Assembly: GCA_034431435.1 (NCBI GenBank) | Contig: DAOUDG010000094.1 | Span: 41,716-105,715 of the forward strand | Direction of reading: 5' to 3' | Length of the DNA: 64,000 bases | From: JAHCIE01 sp034431435 | GTDB taxonomy: Bacteria > Chloroflexota > Anaerolineae > Epilineales > JAHCIE01 | In this document: in pieces, positions 32,378-41,361 of the stretch | Position numbering within the stretch: the first letter of the stretch is position 1 | How the letters are laid out: the number at the start of each line of letters is the position of its first letter | Made by a program: the position numbers and the translations under genes | Notes under the pieces: model-generated | Told to the model about the DNA's origin: nothing | Databases searched by the model: none | What the model saw: only the letters and a program-made list of their open reading frames with translations

Positions 32378-33187
32378 TCAGGGTTGCGGCAGGGAGTTGC
32401 CCACCGCAAACAAGGCCAGAATCGCGACGCTGTTGATGGTCGCGTGCAGGATGATACCCGGCCACAATGAACCGGTACGTTGGTACAGCCAGGCCAGCAG
32501 CGCGCCCAGGCCGAATAGGGCGGGCAGCGCCAGCGGCTGCAAGTGGGCCAGGCCAAAGATGCCCGCGCTGAGGGTGATGCCCCAGAACTCGCCGAGACGG
32601 TCGCGGAAGGCCGGGAACATGAAGCCGCGAAAGAATATCTCCTCCGTCAACGGGGCGATCAGCCCGGCCGCGAGGAGAGCCAGCAATAGCCCTGCCGCAC
32701 CCTCGCCGAACAAGGGCAGCGGGTTGGGCTGGGCACGCAGGCCGTAGCGCATCAGGAATAGCCCCCACATCCCTGTGATCGTGTAACCGACGACCAGGGC
32801 GACGAAGATCAAACCACAACCGGGCAGCGCGGCGAAGGGACGCAGGCCCAACGCCTCCCGACCGACGCTGTACTTGCGCAACCCCCACCACCAGACAGGG
32901 ACAAGCAGCGACAGTTGGAAAGTGATGATGAGCACGCCCGCCAGCAGGCGCGACGCGCCGCTCATCGACGGCGCTTCCGTGCGTGGGTCACCCATCAGCC
33001 GCCGCGAGGCGAAGGCGATGGCGTAGAAGCCCAACGGAACCAGTAGACCAATGAAGACGTCGCGCAGGGTCCAGGGCACAGGCGGCGGTGGCCCCCAGCC
33101 CGTCGCTATTGGCGGCTGGGGCGCGGTCTCAACCGCGACGGGGGCGCCGGGCGGGAAGGGCGGCAAGGCCGGGGGCGGGTTGGACAT
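32378..33187 (-). CDS. CPBP-family intramembrane metalloprotease (CAAX protease-like)
   Basis: 269 residues. A Pro-rich N-terminus (about 1-38), then about seven membrane helices. The family motifs are present: EEIFFRG (EExxxR), HLQPLA and HATINS, which form the metal site in the membrane. Some family members process peptides or confer self-immunity; no toxin gene is near. It follows trpB by nine bases and shares the trp operon. Confidence 0.85.
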   Translation of the reverse strand: MSNPPPALPPFPPGAPVAVETAPQPPIATGWGPPPPVPWTLRDVFIGLLVPLGFYAIAFASRRLMGDPRTEAPSMSGASRLLAGVLIITFQLSLLVPVWWWGLRKYSVGREALGLRPFAALPGCGLIFVALVVGYTITGMWGLFLMRYGLRAQPNPLPLFGEGAAGLLLALLAAGLIAPLTEEIFFRGFMFPAFRDRLGEFWGITLSAGIFGLAHLQPLALPALFGLGALLAWLYQRTGSLWPGIILHATINSVAILALFAVGNSLPQP

Positions 33188-33196
33188 GCGCGTCGG

Positions 33197-34411
33197 CTAG
33201 ACCTCGACGTTCAGGGCGGTGGCGACAGTTTGCAGGTCCTTGTCGCCGCGCCCCGACAGGTTGACGATCATCACGCCGTCGCGGCCCAACTCAGGCGCGA
33301 GTTTGATGGCGTGGGCGATGGCGTGGACCGACTCCAGCGCGCCGATGATGCCTTCGGTATGGCACAGGGTCTGGAACGCCGCCAGAGCCTCGTCGTCCGT
33401 GGCGTAGGTGTACTCGGCGCGGCCCAGGTCGCGCAGGTAGGCGTGCTCCGGCCCGACAGCGGCGTAGTCCAGGCCGGCTGAGACCGAATGGGTCATGGCG
33501 ATCTGGCCGTCGTCGTCCTGCAGGACGTAGGTCTGTGCGCCGTGCAATATGCCCAGGCGGCCTAGAGCCGGGTCGGCGAAGCGCGCCGCGTGCTGGCCGC
33601 TGGCGATACCGTGGCCGCCCGCCTCGACGCCGACCAGACGTACATTGTCCTTCAGGAAGGGATAGAACAGGCCAATGGAGTTGGAGCCGCCGCCGACACA
33701 GGCGACCAGGGCGTCGGGCAGGCGGCCGATTTGGGCCAGCGCCTGGACGCGCGCCTCGCGGCCGATGATACTCTGAAAGTCGCGCACGATGAGCGGGTAA
33801 GGATGTGGGCCGAGGGCCGAGCCGAGCAAGTAGTAGCTATCGCTGACCGTGCTGACCCAGTCGCGCATGGCCTCGTTGATGGCGTCCTTGAGGGTGCGAC
33901 TGCCCGAGTCGACGCTGCGCACCTCTGCGCCCAGCAGCTTCATGCGGAAGACGTTGGGAGCCTGGCGGCGCATATCCTCCGTACCCATGTAGACCACGCA
34001 GTCCATGCCCAGTAGAGCGCACACCGTCGCCGTGGCGACACCGTGCTGGCCCGCGCCGGTTTCGGCGATAATGCGCCGCTTGCCCATCCGCTGCGCCAGG
34101 AGCGCCTGCCCCAGGGCGTTGTTGATCTTGTGGGCGCCGGTATGGGCCAGGTCCTCGCGCTTGAGATAGATGCGCGCGCCCCCCGCGTGGGCCGTCAGCT
34201 TTTCGGCGAAGTACAACGGGGTCGGACGGCCGACATAGGTCGTCTGCAACTCGTCGAGCCGCGCGCTGAAGGCGAGATCGCGGCGCGCCTCGCCGTAGGC
34301 GGCTTCCAATTCGGTGATGGCCGCCATGAGCGTCTCAGGCACGAAGCGTCCGCCATAGGGACCGTAGCGGCCGCGGCTGTCAGGTACTGTTTTGACGGGG
34401 GTTACATCCAT
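33197..34411 (-). CDS. trpB: Tryptophan synthase beta chain
   Basis: 404 residues. The PLP lysine lies in HTGAHKINN near residue 90, then AETGAGQHGVA, and the phosphate loop GGGSNS. It joins indole and serine to tryptophan. The ATG at 34411 is chosen by homology with GAAAGGG upstream; the longer frame runs into repeat REP1. It is separated from the trpEGDCF group by a NIF3-like gene and REP1. Confidence 0.95.
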   Translation of the reverse strand: MDVTPVKTVPDSRGRYGPYGGRFVPETLMAAITELEAAYGEARRDLAFSARLDELQTTYVGRPTPLYFAEKLTAHAGGARIYLKREDLAHTGAHKINNALGQALLAQRMGKRRIIAETGAGQHGVATATVCALLGMDCVVYMGTEDMRRQAPNVFRMKLLGAEVRSVDSGSRTLKDAINEAMRDWVSTVSDSYYLLGSALGPHPYPLIVRDFQSIIGREARVQALAQIGRLPDALVACVGGGSNSIGLFYPFLKDNVRLVGVEAGGHGIASGQHAARFADPALGRLGILHGAQTYVLQDDDGQIAMTHSVSAGLDYAAVGPEHAYLRDLGRAEYTYATDDEALAAFQTLCHTEGIIGALESVHAIAHAIKLAPELGRDGVMIVNLSGRGDKDLQTVATALNVEV

Positions 34412-34440
34412 GGTCGTCGCCCTTTCTCGCTCACACCCAC

Positions 34441-34493
34441 CTGGAGTATGGCAGCCGTGCTGCCACATGCGGGAGCACGGCTCCCGCACTCCA
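34441..34493. repeat. Palindromic two-hairpin repeat, copy 1 (trp operon)
   Basis: An outer CTGGAGT/ACTCCA pair encloses two hairpins: TGGCAGC-CGT-GCTGCCA and GCGGGAGC-ACG-GCTCCCGC. The same architecture recurs at 36897-36948 (inverted) and 38009-38061. It lies between the NIF3-like gene and trpB. Confidence 0.8.
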
Positions 34494-34505
34494 AACCGGC
34501 CAATG

Positions 34506-35402
34506 CTACCCCTCCATGAACTCAGCCAGTTCCGGCTCGCCCTCGATGAAGGCAGCCGGAAGCCCCAGGCTCTGGCACCATGTCGCCAGCAAGGTCATGC
34601 CCGGCGCGCAGGTAGCGTAGATGGACGCGCCGATCAGGTCGATGTCCAGTTGCAGGGCGGCGAGCATGAAGTTCTGACTGCGCTGTTGCGCCGCCGGGTC
34701 GTCGATCTCGGTGTTTAGCATGCCGGTGACGAAAGCAGTGCAGCCGGCGTGCCATGCCGCCTGTAACGCGGCAACATCAGCGCCGTCGCCAGGCACGACG
34801 GCCACGCGAGTCACAACCGCCGAGCCGTGCCGCACGACCTGCGAGTTCTTGATGCCCAACTCTTGCTCGACGCGATAGATCAGGCTGGCGAAGTCGAAGG
34901 CGTTGCGAATGGCGGCATCGATGTGGGGCGGACCGTAGCAGCCGACCGTCCCGACCTCGGTATCCAGCTGACCCTCGATGCTGATGCCCAGGCGGCGGGC
35001 CAGGGCGCGCCAGGTGGATAACCGCTCACCGTAAGCCAGGGGCGCGTGGAGCACATACAGCGACAGGCCGCGCTCCGCAAAGGCCGCTACGCTCTCGGTG
35101 GGTAGCGCCTGGAAGCCCGCGCGCCCGTCGTAGGGTTGCGGGTAGTGGCTGATGAGCAGGCTACCCGGTAGAGCGCGGGCCGTGATACCGTCCAAGATGC
35201 CGGCGGTGGGGAACACCGCTGTGTACACCTCGCCCACCTCGTCCGACCCGCGCAGGAGCAGGCCGTTGCCTCGCTCGCGTAGTTCGGGCGATGCCGTTGC
35301 CGCCAGCCCCGCATTGAGGGCGTCGAGGGTTGGCCAGACATCGCGGTGGGCAGCGACGTTCAGGCTGGTCTCAAGCTGGGCGAGCAGGTCGTTCAGGCGC
35401 AC
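34506..35402 (-). CDS. NIF3-like protein
   Basis: 298 residues. The order of segments fits the NIF3/YbgI family (LLISHYPQP, then SLYVLHAPLAYGE and a second half with AWHAGCTAFVTG and a final beta-rich part). Several metal ligands of the family are changed: the usual HH pair reads SHY and GHY/TE is absent. NIF3 proteins are dinuclear-metal proteins of uncertain function. It starts with GTG and lies between trpF and trpB. Confidence 0.65.
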   Translation of the reverse strand: MRLNDLLAQLETSLNVAAHRDVWPTLDALNAGLAATASPELRERGNGLLLRGSDEVGEVYTAVFPTAGILDGITARALPGSLLISHYPQPYDGRAGFQALPTESVAAFAERGLSLYVLHAPLAYGERLSTWRALARRLGISIEGQLDTEVGTVGCYGPPHIDAAIRNAFDFASLIYRVEQELGIKNSQVVRHGSAVVTRVAVVPGDGADVAALQAAWHAGCTAFVTGMLNTEIDDPAAQQRSQNFMLAALQLDIDLIGASIYATCAPGMTLLATWCQSLGLPAAFIEGEPELAEFMEG

Positions 35403-35423
35403 GGGGCCTCGTGGGTGAGTGGT

Positions 35424-36095
35424 CTACGCGCTGGTGCGGCGGACGCGCTCGATGAAGGTCCGCACGAGGGCATGGTCCTTGTGGCCGGGTGACGTCTCGA
35501 CGCCGCTGGATACGTCCACGCCCCACGGCTCGACCTCGGCGAGGGCGGCCTCGATCGTGTCTGGCGTCAGCCCGCCCGCCAGGAGGATTGGGTAGCGGGT
35601 CGCCAGCAGTCGCGCCGATTGCCAGTCGGTGCGCCGTCCCGTGCCGCCGAATTGCCAGGGGTGGTAGGCGTCCAGCAGAAACGACGGGCGCAGCGCCGTG
35701 GCAGGGTCGATGGGCGGCAGCACGTCGGCGTAGATGGCGGCCATCGGGTCGGTGTCGCCGCGACTGGGCGGGCGCAGCGCCTTGAAGGCGCGCGGCGCCA
35801 GCAGGCCGACTTCCAGCGGCGGCTCGCTGCCGTGCAATTGGGCCAGGTCCAGGCCCGCCGCGTCGAGGCTGGCCGCGACGCGCTGCCAGTCCTCATCAAC
35901 GAAAACGCCCACGAAGCGCGGCGGGTGGCTGGTCGCGGCGCGCACGGTGTCGGTAATCGCGCGGACACGCTCCGGCGCGATGTAGCGCGGACTCTTATCG
36001 TAGAAGATGAAGCCGAGCAGGTCGGCTCCCGCCGCCGTCGCCGCCAGCGCATCCTCGCTATTGGTAATCCCGCAAATCTTGACCCGAGTCGGCAT
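35424..36095 (-). CDS. trpF: Phosphoribosylanthranilate isomerase
   Basis: 223 residues. Catalytic cysteine in KICGIT, catalytic aspartate in LLDAY, LAGGLTP and VDVSSGVE are all present. Third pathway step. The ATG shares one base with the trpC stop (TGATG), so translation is coupled. The chain carries a somewhat longer loop near 110-140 (PIDPATALRPS). Confidence 0.93.
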   Translation of the reverse strand: MPTRVKICGITNSEDALAATAAGADLLGFIFYDKSPRYIAPERVRAITDTVRAATSHPPRFVGVFVDEDWQRVAASLDAAGLDLAQLHGSEPPLEVGLLAPRAFKALRPPSRGDTDPMAAIYADVLPPIDPATALRPSFLLDAYHPWQFGGTGRRTDWQSARLLATRYPILLAGGLTPDTIEAALAEVEPWGVDVSSGVETSPGHKDHALVRTFIERVRRTSA

Positions 36096-36886
36096 CAAAC
36101 CCCCGCTAGTTCGCGGACCTTCGCGGCGGTGTCGGGGGCGGTGACGATGGCTTCGCCCACCAGCACGGCGTCAACGCCCGCCTCAGCCAGCGCGATCACG
36201 TCGGCCGCGCGATGAATACCGCTCTCGGCCACCAGTATTGTATCCGGCGGTATCAGGGGGCGCAAGCGGTGAGTGGTGGCCACGTCGACCTGGAAGGTGC
36301 GCAGGTCGCGGTTGTTGACGCCGACGACACGCGCGCCCGCCGCGAGCGCACGCTCGACTTCGGCCTCGTCGTGGACTTCGATCAGCGCCGTCATGCCCAG
36401 ACTATGGGTCTGGCCGAGCAGATCCGCCAGCTCGCCTTGATCCAGGCAGGCAACGATGAGGAGCAGAGCGTCAGCCCCGTTGGCCCGCGCCTCCCACACC
36501 TGGTAGGGGCTGATGATGAAGTCCTTGCGCAGCAGTGGCACGGCGGGCTGGTCCCCTGTCGCCTGGGCGGCGCGGATGCCGCGCAGAGTGGCGAGGCTGC
36601 CCTGAAAGAATCGCTCGTCGGTCAGCACCGACAGGGCGCGCGCGCCGTTGGTCGCGTACACCTCGGCGAGGGCGAGCGGGTCGAAGTCGGCGCGCAGCAG
36701 CCCCTTGCTCGGTGACGCCTTTTTGAGTTCGGCGATGAGGCTGACGCCGGGTTGGGCCAGGGCCGCGGCGAAGTCGCGGGTTGGCCAGGCGTCGGTGGCG
36801 GCAGCGCGTAGCATCGCCAGGGGGGTGTGCCCCTGCCGCTCGGCGACCTCGACGCGCTTGTGAGCTACGATATCGTCAAGAATCAT
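36095..36886 (-). CDS. trpC: Indole-3-glycerol phosphate synthase
   Basis: 263 residues. Motifs IAELKKASPSKG, LTDERFFQGS, LLRKDFIISPYQV, GVNNRDL and VAESGIH, including the catalytic lysines and glutamates. Makes indole-glycerol phosphate for TrpA. It begins about 72 bases after trpD, a gap taken up by repeat copy 2, and has GTGAGGG shortly upstream. Confidence 0.95.
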   Translation of the reverse strand: MILDDIVAHKRVEVAERQGHTPLAMLRAAATDAWPTRDFAAALAQPGVSLIAELKKASPSKGLLRADFDPLALAEVYATNGARALSVLTDERFFQGSLATLRGIRAAQATGDQPAVPLLRKDFIISPYQVWEARANGADALLLIVACLDQGELADLLGQTHSLGMTALIEVHDEAEVERALAAGARVVGVNNRDLRTFQVDVATTHRLRPLIPPDTILVAESGIHRAADVIALAEAGVDAVLVGEAIVTAPDTAAKVRELAGV

Positions 36887-36896
36887 GGACCCTCAC

Positions 36897-36948
36897 TTGG
36901 AGCGCGGGGACTGTGTTCCCGCCGCGGCAGCATGGCTGCCGCGCGCCA
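36897..36948. repeat. Palindromic two-hairpin repeat, copy 2, inverted (trp operon)
   Basis: Hairpins GCGGGGAC-TGT-GTTCCCGC and CGCGGCAGC-ATG-GCTGCCGCG after TTGGAGC, the mirror order of copies 1 and 3. It fills the trpD-trpC gap. Confidence 0.75.
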
Positions 36949-36957
36949 GGAAGACAT

Positions 36958-37989
<1,032 letters not shown>

Positions 37990-38004
37990 ACTTGCCTTCG
38001 GGTG

Positions 38005-38628
38005 CTAGCTGGAGTGCGGCAGCCGTGCTGCCGCAGCGGGAGCATGGCTCCCGTACTCCAGGGCCGGTCGCAGCGCGAGGAAGTTGCGTAGGATGTCCTT
38101 GCCATTGGGCGTCAGGATGCTCTCCGGGTGGAACTGGACGCCCTCGACGGGGTAACGCTTGTGGCGTAGGCCCATCACTTCGCCCTCGGCCGTGAAGGCC
38201 GTCACTTCCAGGTCGTCGGGCAGCGGCTCCTCGACGATGAGGGAATGGTAGCGGGTCGCCTCGAAGGGGTTGGGCAGGCCCGCGAACAGTCCCTTGCCGT
38301 CGTGGTAGATCATCGACGTCTTGCCGTGCATCAGGCGCGGCGCGCGGGTCACGACGCCGCCGAAAACGTGGCCCATGCACTGATGGCCCAGGCACACACC
38401 CAGCACCGGGACCTGCGTATGGAAACGGTCAATGATGGCGTTGGATACGCCGCCGTCGGTCGGGTCGCCCGGCCCTGGCGAGATGACGAGGCCGGTCGGG
38501 TTGAGGGCGGCGACCTCCTCGACCGTCACCTGGTCGTTGCGGAACACCCGCAAGTCCGCGCCCAGCTCGCCCAGGTATTGCACCAAGTTGTAGGTGAAGG
38601 AGTCGTAGTTGTCAATCACGATGAGCAT
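38005..38628 (-). CDS. trpG: Anthranilate synthase glutamine amidotransferase component
   Basis: 207 residues. Class I amidotransferase with DNYDSFTYNL, the nucleophile cysteine in GVCLGHQ and the His/Glu pair in FHPESI. The domain proper ends near residue 187; the last 18 or so residues (from YGSHAPAAA) are encoded by repeat copy 3 and replace the normal terminus. Its ATG shares one base with the trpE TGA (TGATG), so it is coupled to trpE. Confidence 0.95.
   Translation of the reverse strand: MLIVIDNYDSFTYNLVQYLGELGADLRVFRNDQVTVEEVAALNPTGLVISPGPGDPTDGGVSNAIIDRFHTQVPVLGVCLGHQCMGHVFGGVVTRAPRLMHGKTSMIYHDGKGLFAGLPNPFEATRYHSLIVEEPLPDDLEVTAFTAEGEVMGLRHKRYPVEGVQFHPESILTPNGKDILRNFLALRPALEYGSHAPAAAARLPHSS
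38009..38061. repeat. Palindromic two-hairpin repeat, copy 3 (inside the 3' end of trpG)
   Basis: CTGGAGT/ACTCCAG encloses GCGGCAG-CCGTG-CTGCCGC and CGGGAGC-ATG-GCTCCCG. It is in the same orientation as copy 1 and is read as the last codons of trpG. Confidence 0.8.
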
Positions 38629-40166
38629 CAGAATCCTTCCTCCGCCGTGCTGATGGCGACGGCCAGCGCCTTAGCCTTGTTGACGCTCTCCTCGTACTCG
38701 TGGCTGGGTACGGAGTCGGCGACGATCCCCGCGCCCGCCTGGATGTAGGCCCGGCGGCCGCGCATGATGATGGTGCGAATGGTGATGCACGAGTCGAGGC
38801 TGCCGGTGTAGCCGAAGTAGCCGATGGCTCCGCCGTAGGGGCCGCGCCGCACGCCCTCTAGCTCCTCGATGATCTCCATCGCTCGCACTTTGGGCGCGCC
38901 GGACAGGGTGCCGGCCGGGAAGGTGGCGCGCACCAGGTCGAAGGCATCCTTGCCGCCCACCATCTGCCCGCGCACGCGGCTGACGATGTGCATCACGTGG
39001 GAGTAGCGCTCGATGACCATCAGGTCGGGGACGCGCACCGTTCCGTACTGGCAGACGCGGCCGAGGTCGTTGCGGCCCAGGTCAACCAGCATGACATGCT
39101 CGGCGCGCTCCTTGGGGTCGGCCAGGAGTTCCTCGGCCAGGGCGGCGTCCTCGGTCTCGGTTGTGCCGCGTCGCCGCGTGCCTGCGATGGGCCGCACCTC
39201 GGCCACGCCGTCCTCGACGCGGGTCATCATCTCCGGCGACGAGGCAATGACCTTCGTCTCACCCAGGTCGAGGAAGACCATGTAGGGCGAGGGGTTGAGC
39301 ATGCGCAGGGCGCGATAGATGGCGAAGGGTTCGGCGTCGGTCTCGCGCTCGATCCGCTGCGACAGCACGACCTGGAAGATGTCGCCCGCCGCGATGTATT
39401 CCTTGGCTGCCTCGACCATGCCCTCGTACTTCTCGCGCGTCGTGTTGGAGGTCAGTGGGTAGGTCGTGCCTGTCGGGTCGACGATGGCCTCCGGCATCGG
39501 TTGGCGCAGTCGCTCGACGATGGTCTCAATGCGCTGCACCGCGTCGGCATAGGCCGCGCCGACCGGGTCGCCGTCGACGCTGGGGCGGTCCAGGTAGGCG
39601 TTGGCGACGACCAGCAGGCGGTGCTTGACGTGGTCGAAGATGACCAGGCTGTCGGTGAACAGGAAGTCACAGAGGGGCAGGTCGCGGTCGTCGATGGCGG
39701 TGTCGGGCACGCGCTCGAAGTAGCGCACCAGGTCGTAGCTCATGTAGCCGACCGCGCCGCCGACGAAGCGCGGCAGGCCGGGCAACTCTATCATCCTGGT
39801 GCGCGCCATGACCTGCTTGACGGCGGCCAGCGGGTCGCCCGCCGTGGCGATCGCTTCGTCGTGGCCGTTGGTCAGGCGCACGCCGTGGCCGTCGGCGACG
39901 AGACGGGCGGCGGGGTGGATGCCGAGGAAGGAGTAGCGGGCAATCTGCTCGCCGCCCTCGACGGACTCCAGCAGGAAGGACGCGCCGTCGCCGCGCAACT
40001 TGAGGTAGACGGAGACTGGCGTTTCCAGGTCGGCGGGCAACTCGCAGTAGACGGGGAGGACGTTCCCCCGGTCGGCCAGGGCACGCGCCTCATCGAGGGA
40101 GGGTCGGAAGCGTAGCGGGCGGTGAGCGCGCGGCTCGGCGGTTTGAACAACGGGTGTCGTCAGCAT
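38628..40166 (-). CDS. trpE: Anthranilate synthase component I
   Basis: 512 residues. An N-terminal domain with the tryptophan-binding motif LLESVEGGEQIARYSF, and a chorismate-binding domain with IAGTRRRG, HVMLVDLGRNDLG, AGTLSGAPKVRAMEII and YIQAGAGIVADS. The ATG at 40166 is chosen for the preceding AGGAGG at eight bases. Presence of the LLES element predicts feedback inhibition by tryptophan in addition to the T-box control. Confidence 0.95.
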   Translation of the reverse strand: MLTTPVVQTAEPRAHRPLRFRPSLDEARALADRGNVLPVYCELPADLETPVSVYLKLRGDGASFLLESVEGGEQIARYSFLGIHPAARLVADGHGVRLTNGHDEAIATAGDPLAAVKQVMARTRMIELPGLPRFVGGAVGYMSYDLVRYFERVPDTAIDDRDLPLCDFLFTDSLVIFDHVKHRLLVVANAYLDRPSVDGDPVGAAYADAVQRIETIVERLRQPMPEAIVDPTGTTYPLTSNTTREKYEGMVEAAKEYIAAGDIFQVVLSQRIERETDAEPFAIYRALRMLNPSPYMVFLDLGETKVIASSPEMMTRVEDGVAEVRPIAGTRRRGTTETEDAALAEELLADPKERAEHVMLVDLGRNDLGRVCQYGTVRVPDLMVIERYSHVMHIVSRVRGQMVGGKDAFDLVRATFPAGTLSGAPKVRAMEIIEELEGVRRGPYGGAIGYFGYTGSLDSCITIRTIIMRGRRAYIQAGAGIVADSVPSHEYEESVNKAKALAVAISTAEEGF

Positions 40167-40191
40167 GATGTGTCCCTCCTGATGGAAATGC

Positions 40192-40222
40192 AAAAAGCCC
40201 CCGTCCCTGGAAGGGACGAGGG
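40192..40222 (-). terminator. T-box terminator before trpE
   Basis: CCCTCGTCCC pairs with GGGACGGGGG (one irregularity) around TTCCA and is followed by CTTTTTG on the minus strand, directly after the T-box sequence. Confidence 0.8.
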
Positions 40223-40528
40223 CCGCTCAGGCTCCCGTGGTGCCACCCCTGTTAGGCGTCCGCTGTACAAAAAAGCCCCGTCGCGAAGACGGGACAATTG
40301 TCCAGGGCCAGCCTCACTCATTGCAGGTACGGGGCGACCACGCCCGATACCCTCGGCCTTGATAACGGTGGCGTCTCCGGCGGTGACTACTGAGCGCAGG
40401 CGCGCTGTTCGGGCCGCGGCTCCCAGGCCCATTCACCCTCAGCGTCGGCGTCGCCTTCACACCCAGCGGCGACTCTCTGAAGCCTCGTTTTGGGGGCTAC
40501 TCTTCCTGATCTCAGCCTGTGCGATGTT
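40223..40528 (-). promoter_or_regulatory. T-box leader (tRNA-Trp-sensing) of the trp operon
   Basis: The T-box core AGGGGTGGCACCACGGG lies at 40234-40250 on the minus strand; the variable base in TGGCACC is C, which pairs with a G discriminator as in tRNA-Trp. Stem I is recognisable from an AGTA-type turn (GAGTAG), the distal CAGAGAGTCG and GGTGTGA segments (40450-40479), and GAA followed by the specifier TGG at 40429-40431. Uncharged tRNA-Trp should stabilise the antiterminator and switch the operon on. Confidence 0.85.
40269..40293 (-). terminator. Second terminator-like hairpin inside the T-box leader
   Basis: CCCGTC-TTCGC-GACGGG followed by GCTTTTTT on the minus strand. It is positioned where T-boxes have stem III, upstream of the T-box core, but has a full U-tract. 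Confidence 0.6.
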
Positions 40529-40534
40529 GGGGGC

Positions 40535-40563
40535 AGTATAGCGCAGAACCAGCGGCTTGTCAA
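40535..40563 (-). promoter_or_regulatory. Sigma-70 promoter of the trp operon
   Basis: TTGACA (40563-40558), 17-base spacer, TATACT (40540-40535) on the minus strand. The -35 hexamer lies in the centre and inner arm of the palindrome at 40547-40580. Confidence 0.85.
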
Positions 40564-40580
40564 GGGGCAAGCCGCTGGTT
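40547..40580. repeat. 13-bp palindrome overlapping the trp -35 box
   Basis: AACCAGCGGCTTG and CAAGCCGCTGGTT are perfectly complementary around an 8-base centre. It may terminate the upstream minus-strand gene ending at 40608, act as an operator, or both. No T-run follows on the minus strand; on the plus strand it is followed by TATTCTT. Confidence 0.65.
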
Positions 40581-40607
40581 TATTCTTGATGTCCAGAAAG
40601 TTAACCC

Positions 40608-41132
40608 CTAACGGCCACTGGCCGCGATGCCTCCGCACATGACCAGGACGAGGGCAATTGTAGCGAGCGCCCAGACGATGTTGAACCAGAACAGCGCGCC
40701 AATGCAGCCAGCGCCAGATGGGCTTGCTCCAGCGAGAGAAGTCGTCTTCTTCACATCGTTGCGCAAGATCCAGGTGTAGATGAACCCGATGGGCCAGAAC
40801 ACTAAAGTCAGGATGAGGGCAAGGATGGCATTCCCCGTGAAGCCACGATTTTGGGCGCCCGCGCGCGCCATCGCCGTCTGCATGTCCAGGGCTGTCGGCT
40901 GAGCAGGGGGTGTTGTCGCCAGGGCAGGACTTACGCTGGCTGGGGCTGGGGTCGCCGGCGGCTCCAGCGCCGAGGCAGGGCCGGCGTTCGCCGGGGCTGA
41001 GGTCGCCGGGGGCTCCACGTCCGGACCAGGGCTAGCGCTTGCTGGGGACGGGGGCGCGGGCTTGTCTGCCTCAGGCTCAGCGGTGGAGGGCTGCTCTTCT
41101 ATGGGTGGCAGAGAAGGTGTTGAATCGTCCAT
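40608..41132 (-). CDS. Pro/Ala-rich protein with two C-terminal membrane helices
   Basis: 174 residues. The first 90 are low-complexity Pro/Ala/Ser/Glu and likely disordered; two membrane helices follow (about 100-122 and 147-168). The arrangement resembles short DUF4190/TM2-type proteins but I cannot assign a family. Starts with ATG after AGGAGG at seven bases. Confidence 0.6.
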   Translation of the reverse strand: MDDSTPSLPPIEEQPSTAEPEADKPAPPSPASASPGPDVEPPATSAPANAGPASALEPPATPAPASVSPALATTPPAQPTALDMQTAMARAGAQNRGFTGNAILALILTLVFWPIGFIYTWILRNDVKKTTSLAGASPSGAGCIGALFWFNIVWALATIALVLVMCGGIAASGR

Positions 41133-41298
41133 GATAGCCTCCTAGACAGTGATGGTGGCATTCTGGGGGACACGGACAGCATATCATGAGAATGCCGGGC
41201 GGCTGGTGAACCTTTGGCCACCGATCAGAGAGAAGCCGCCACTTTACATCGTGTTTACACTCTGGTGACCCAGGGCTAACATCAATGCTCTACATTTC

Positions 41299-41307
41299 TG
41301 CTATAAT
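41299..41307 (+). promoter_or_regulatory. Extended -10 promoter of the DUF1800 gene
   Basis: TGCTATAAT: a perfect -10 with the upstream TG. The transcript would start about 48 bases before the ATG at 41362. No clear -35. The 41133-41298 gap otherwise holds nothing that I recognise. Confidence 0.6.
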
Positions 41308-41361
41308 GGGCCTTACTTGAGCGTATGCGGTATGCGGTTCAATCGACAAGGAGACCCAGGC

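Noticed and set aside
38988..40115. 375-codon open frame opposite trpE
   Set aside because: Antisense to trpE, no family features, typical of GC-rich third-position bias.
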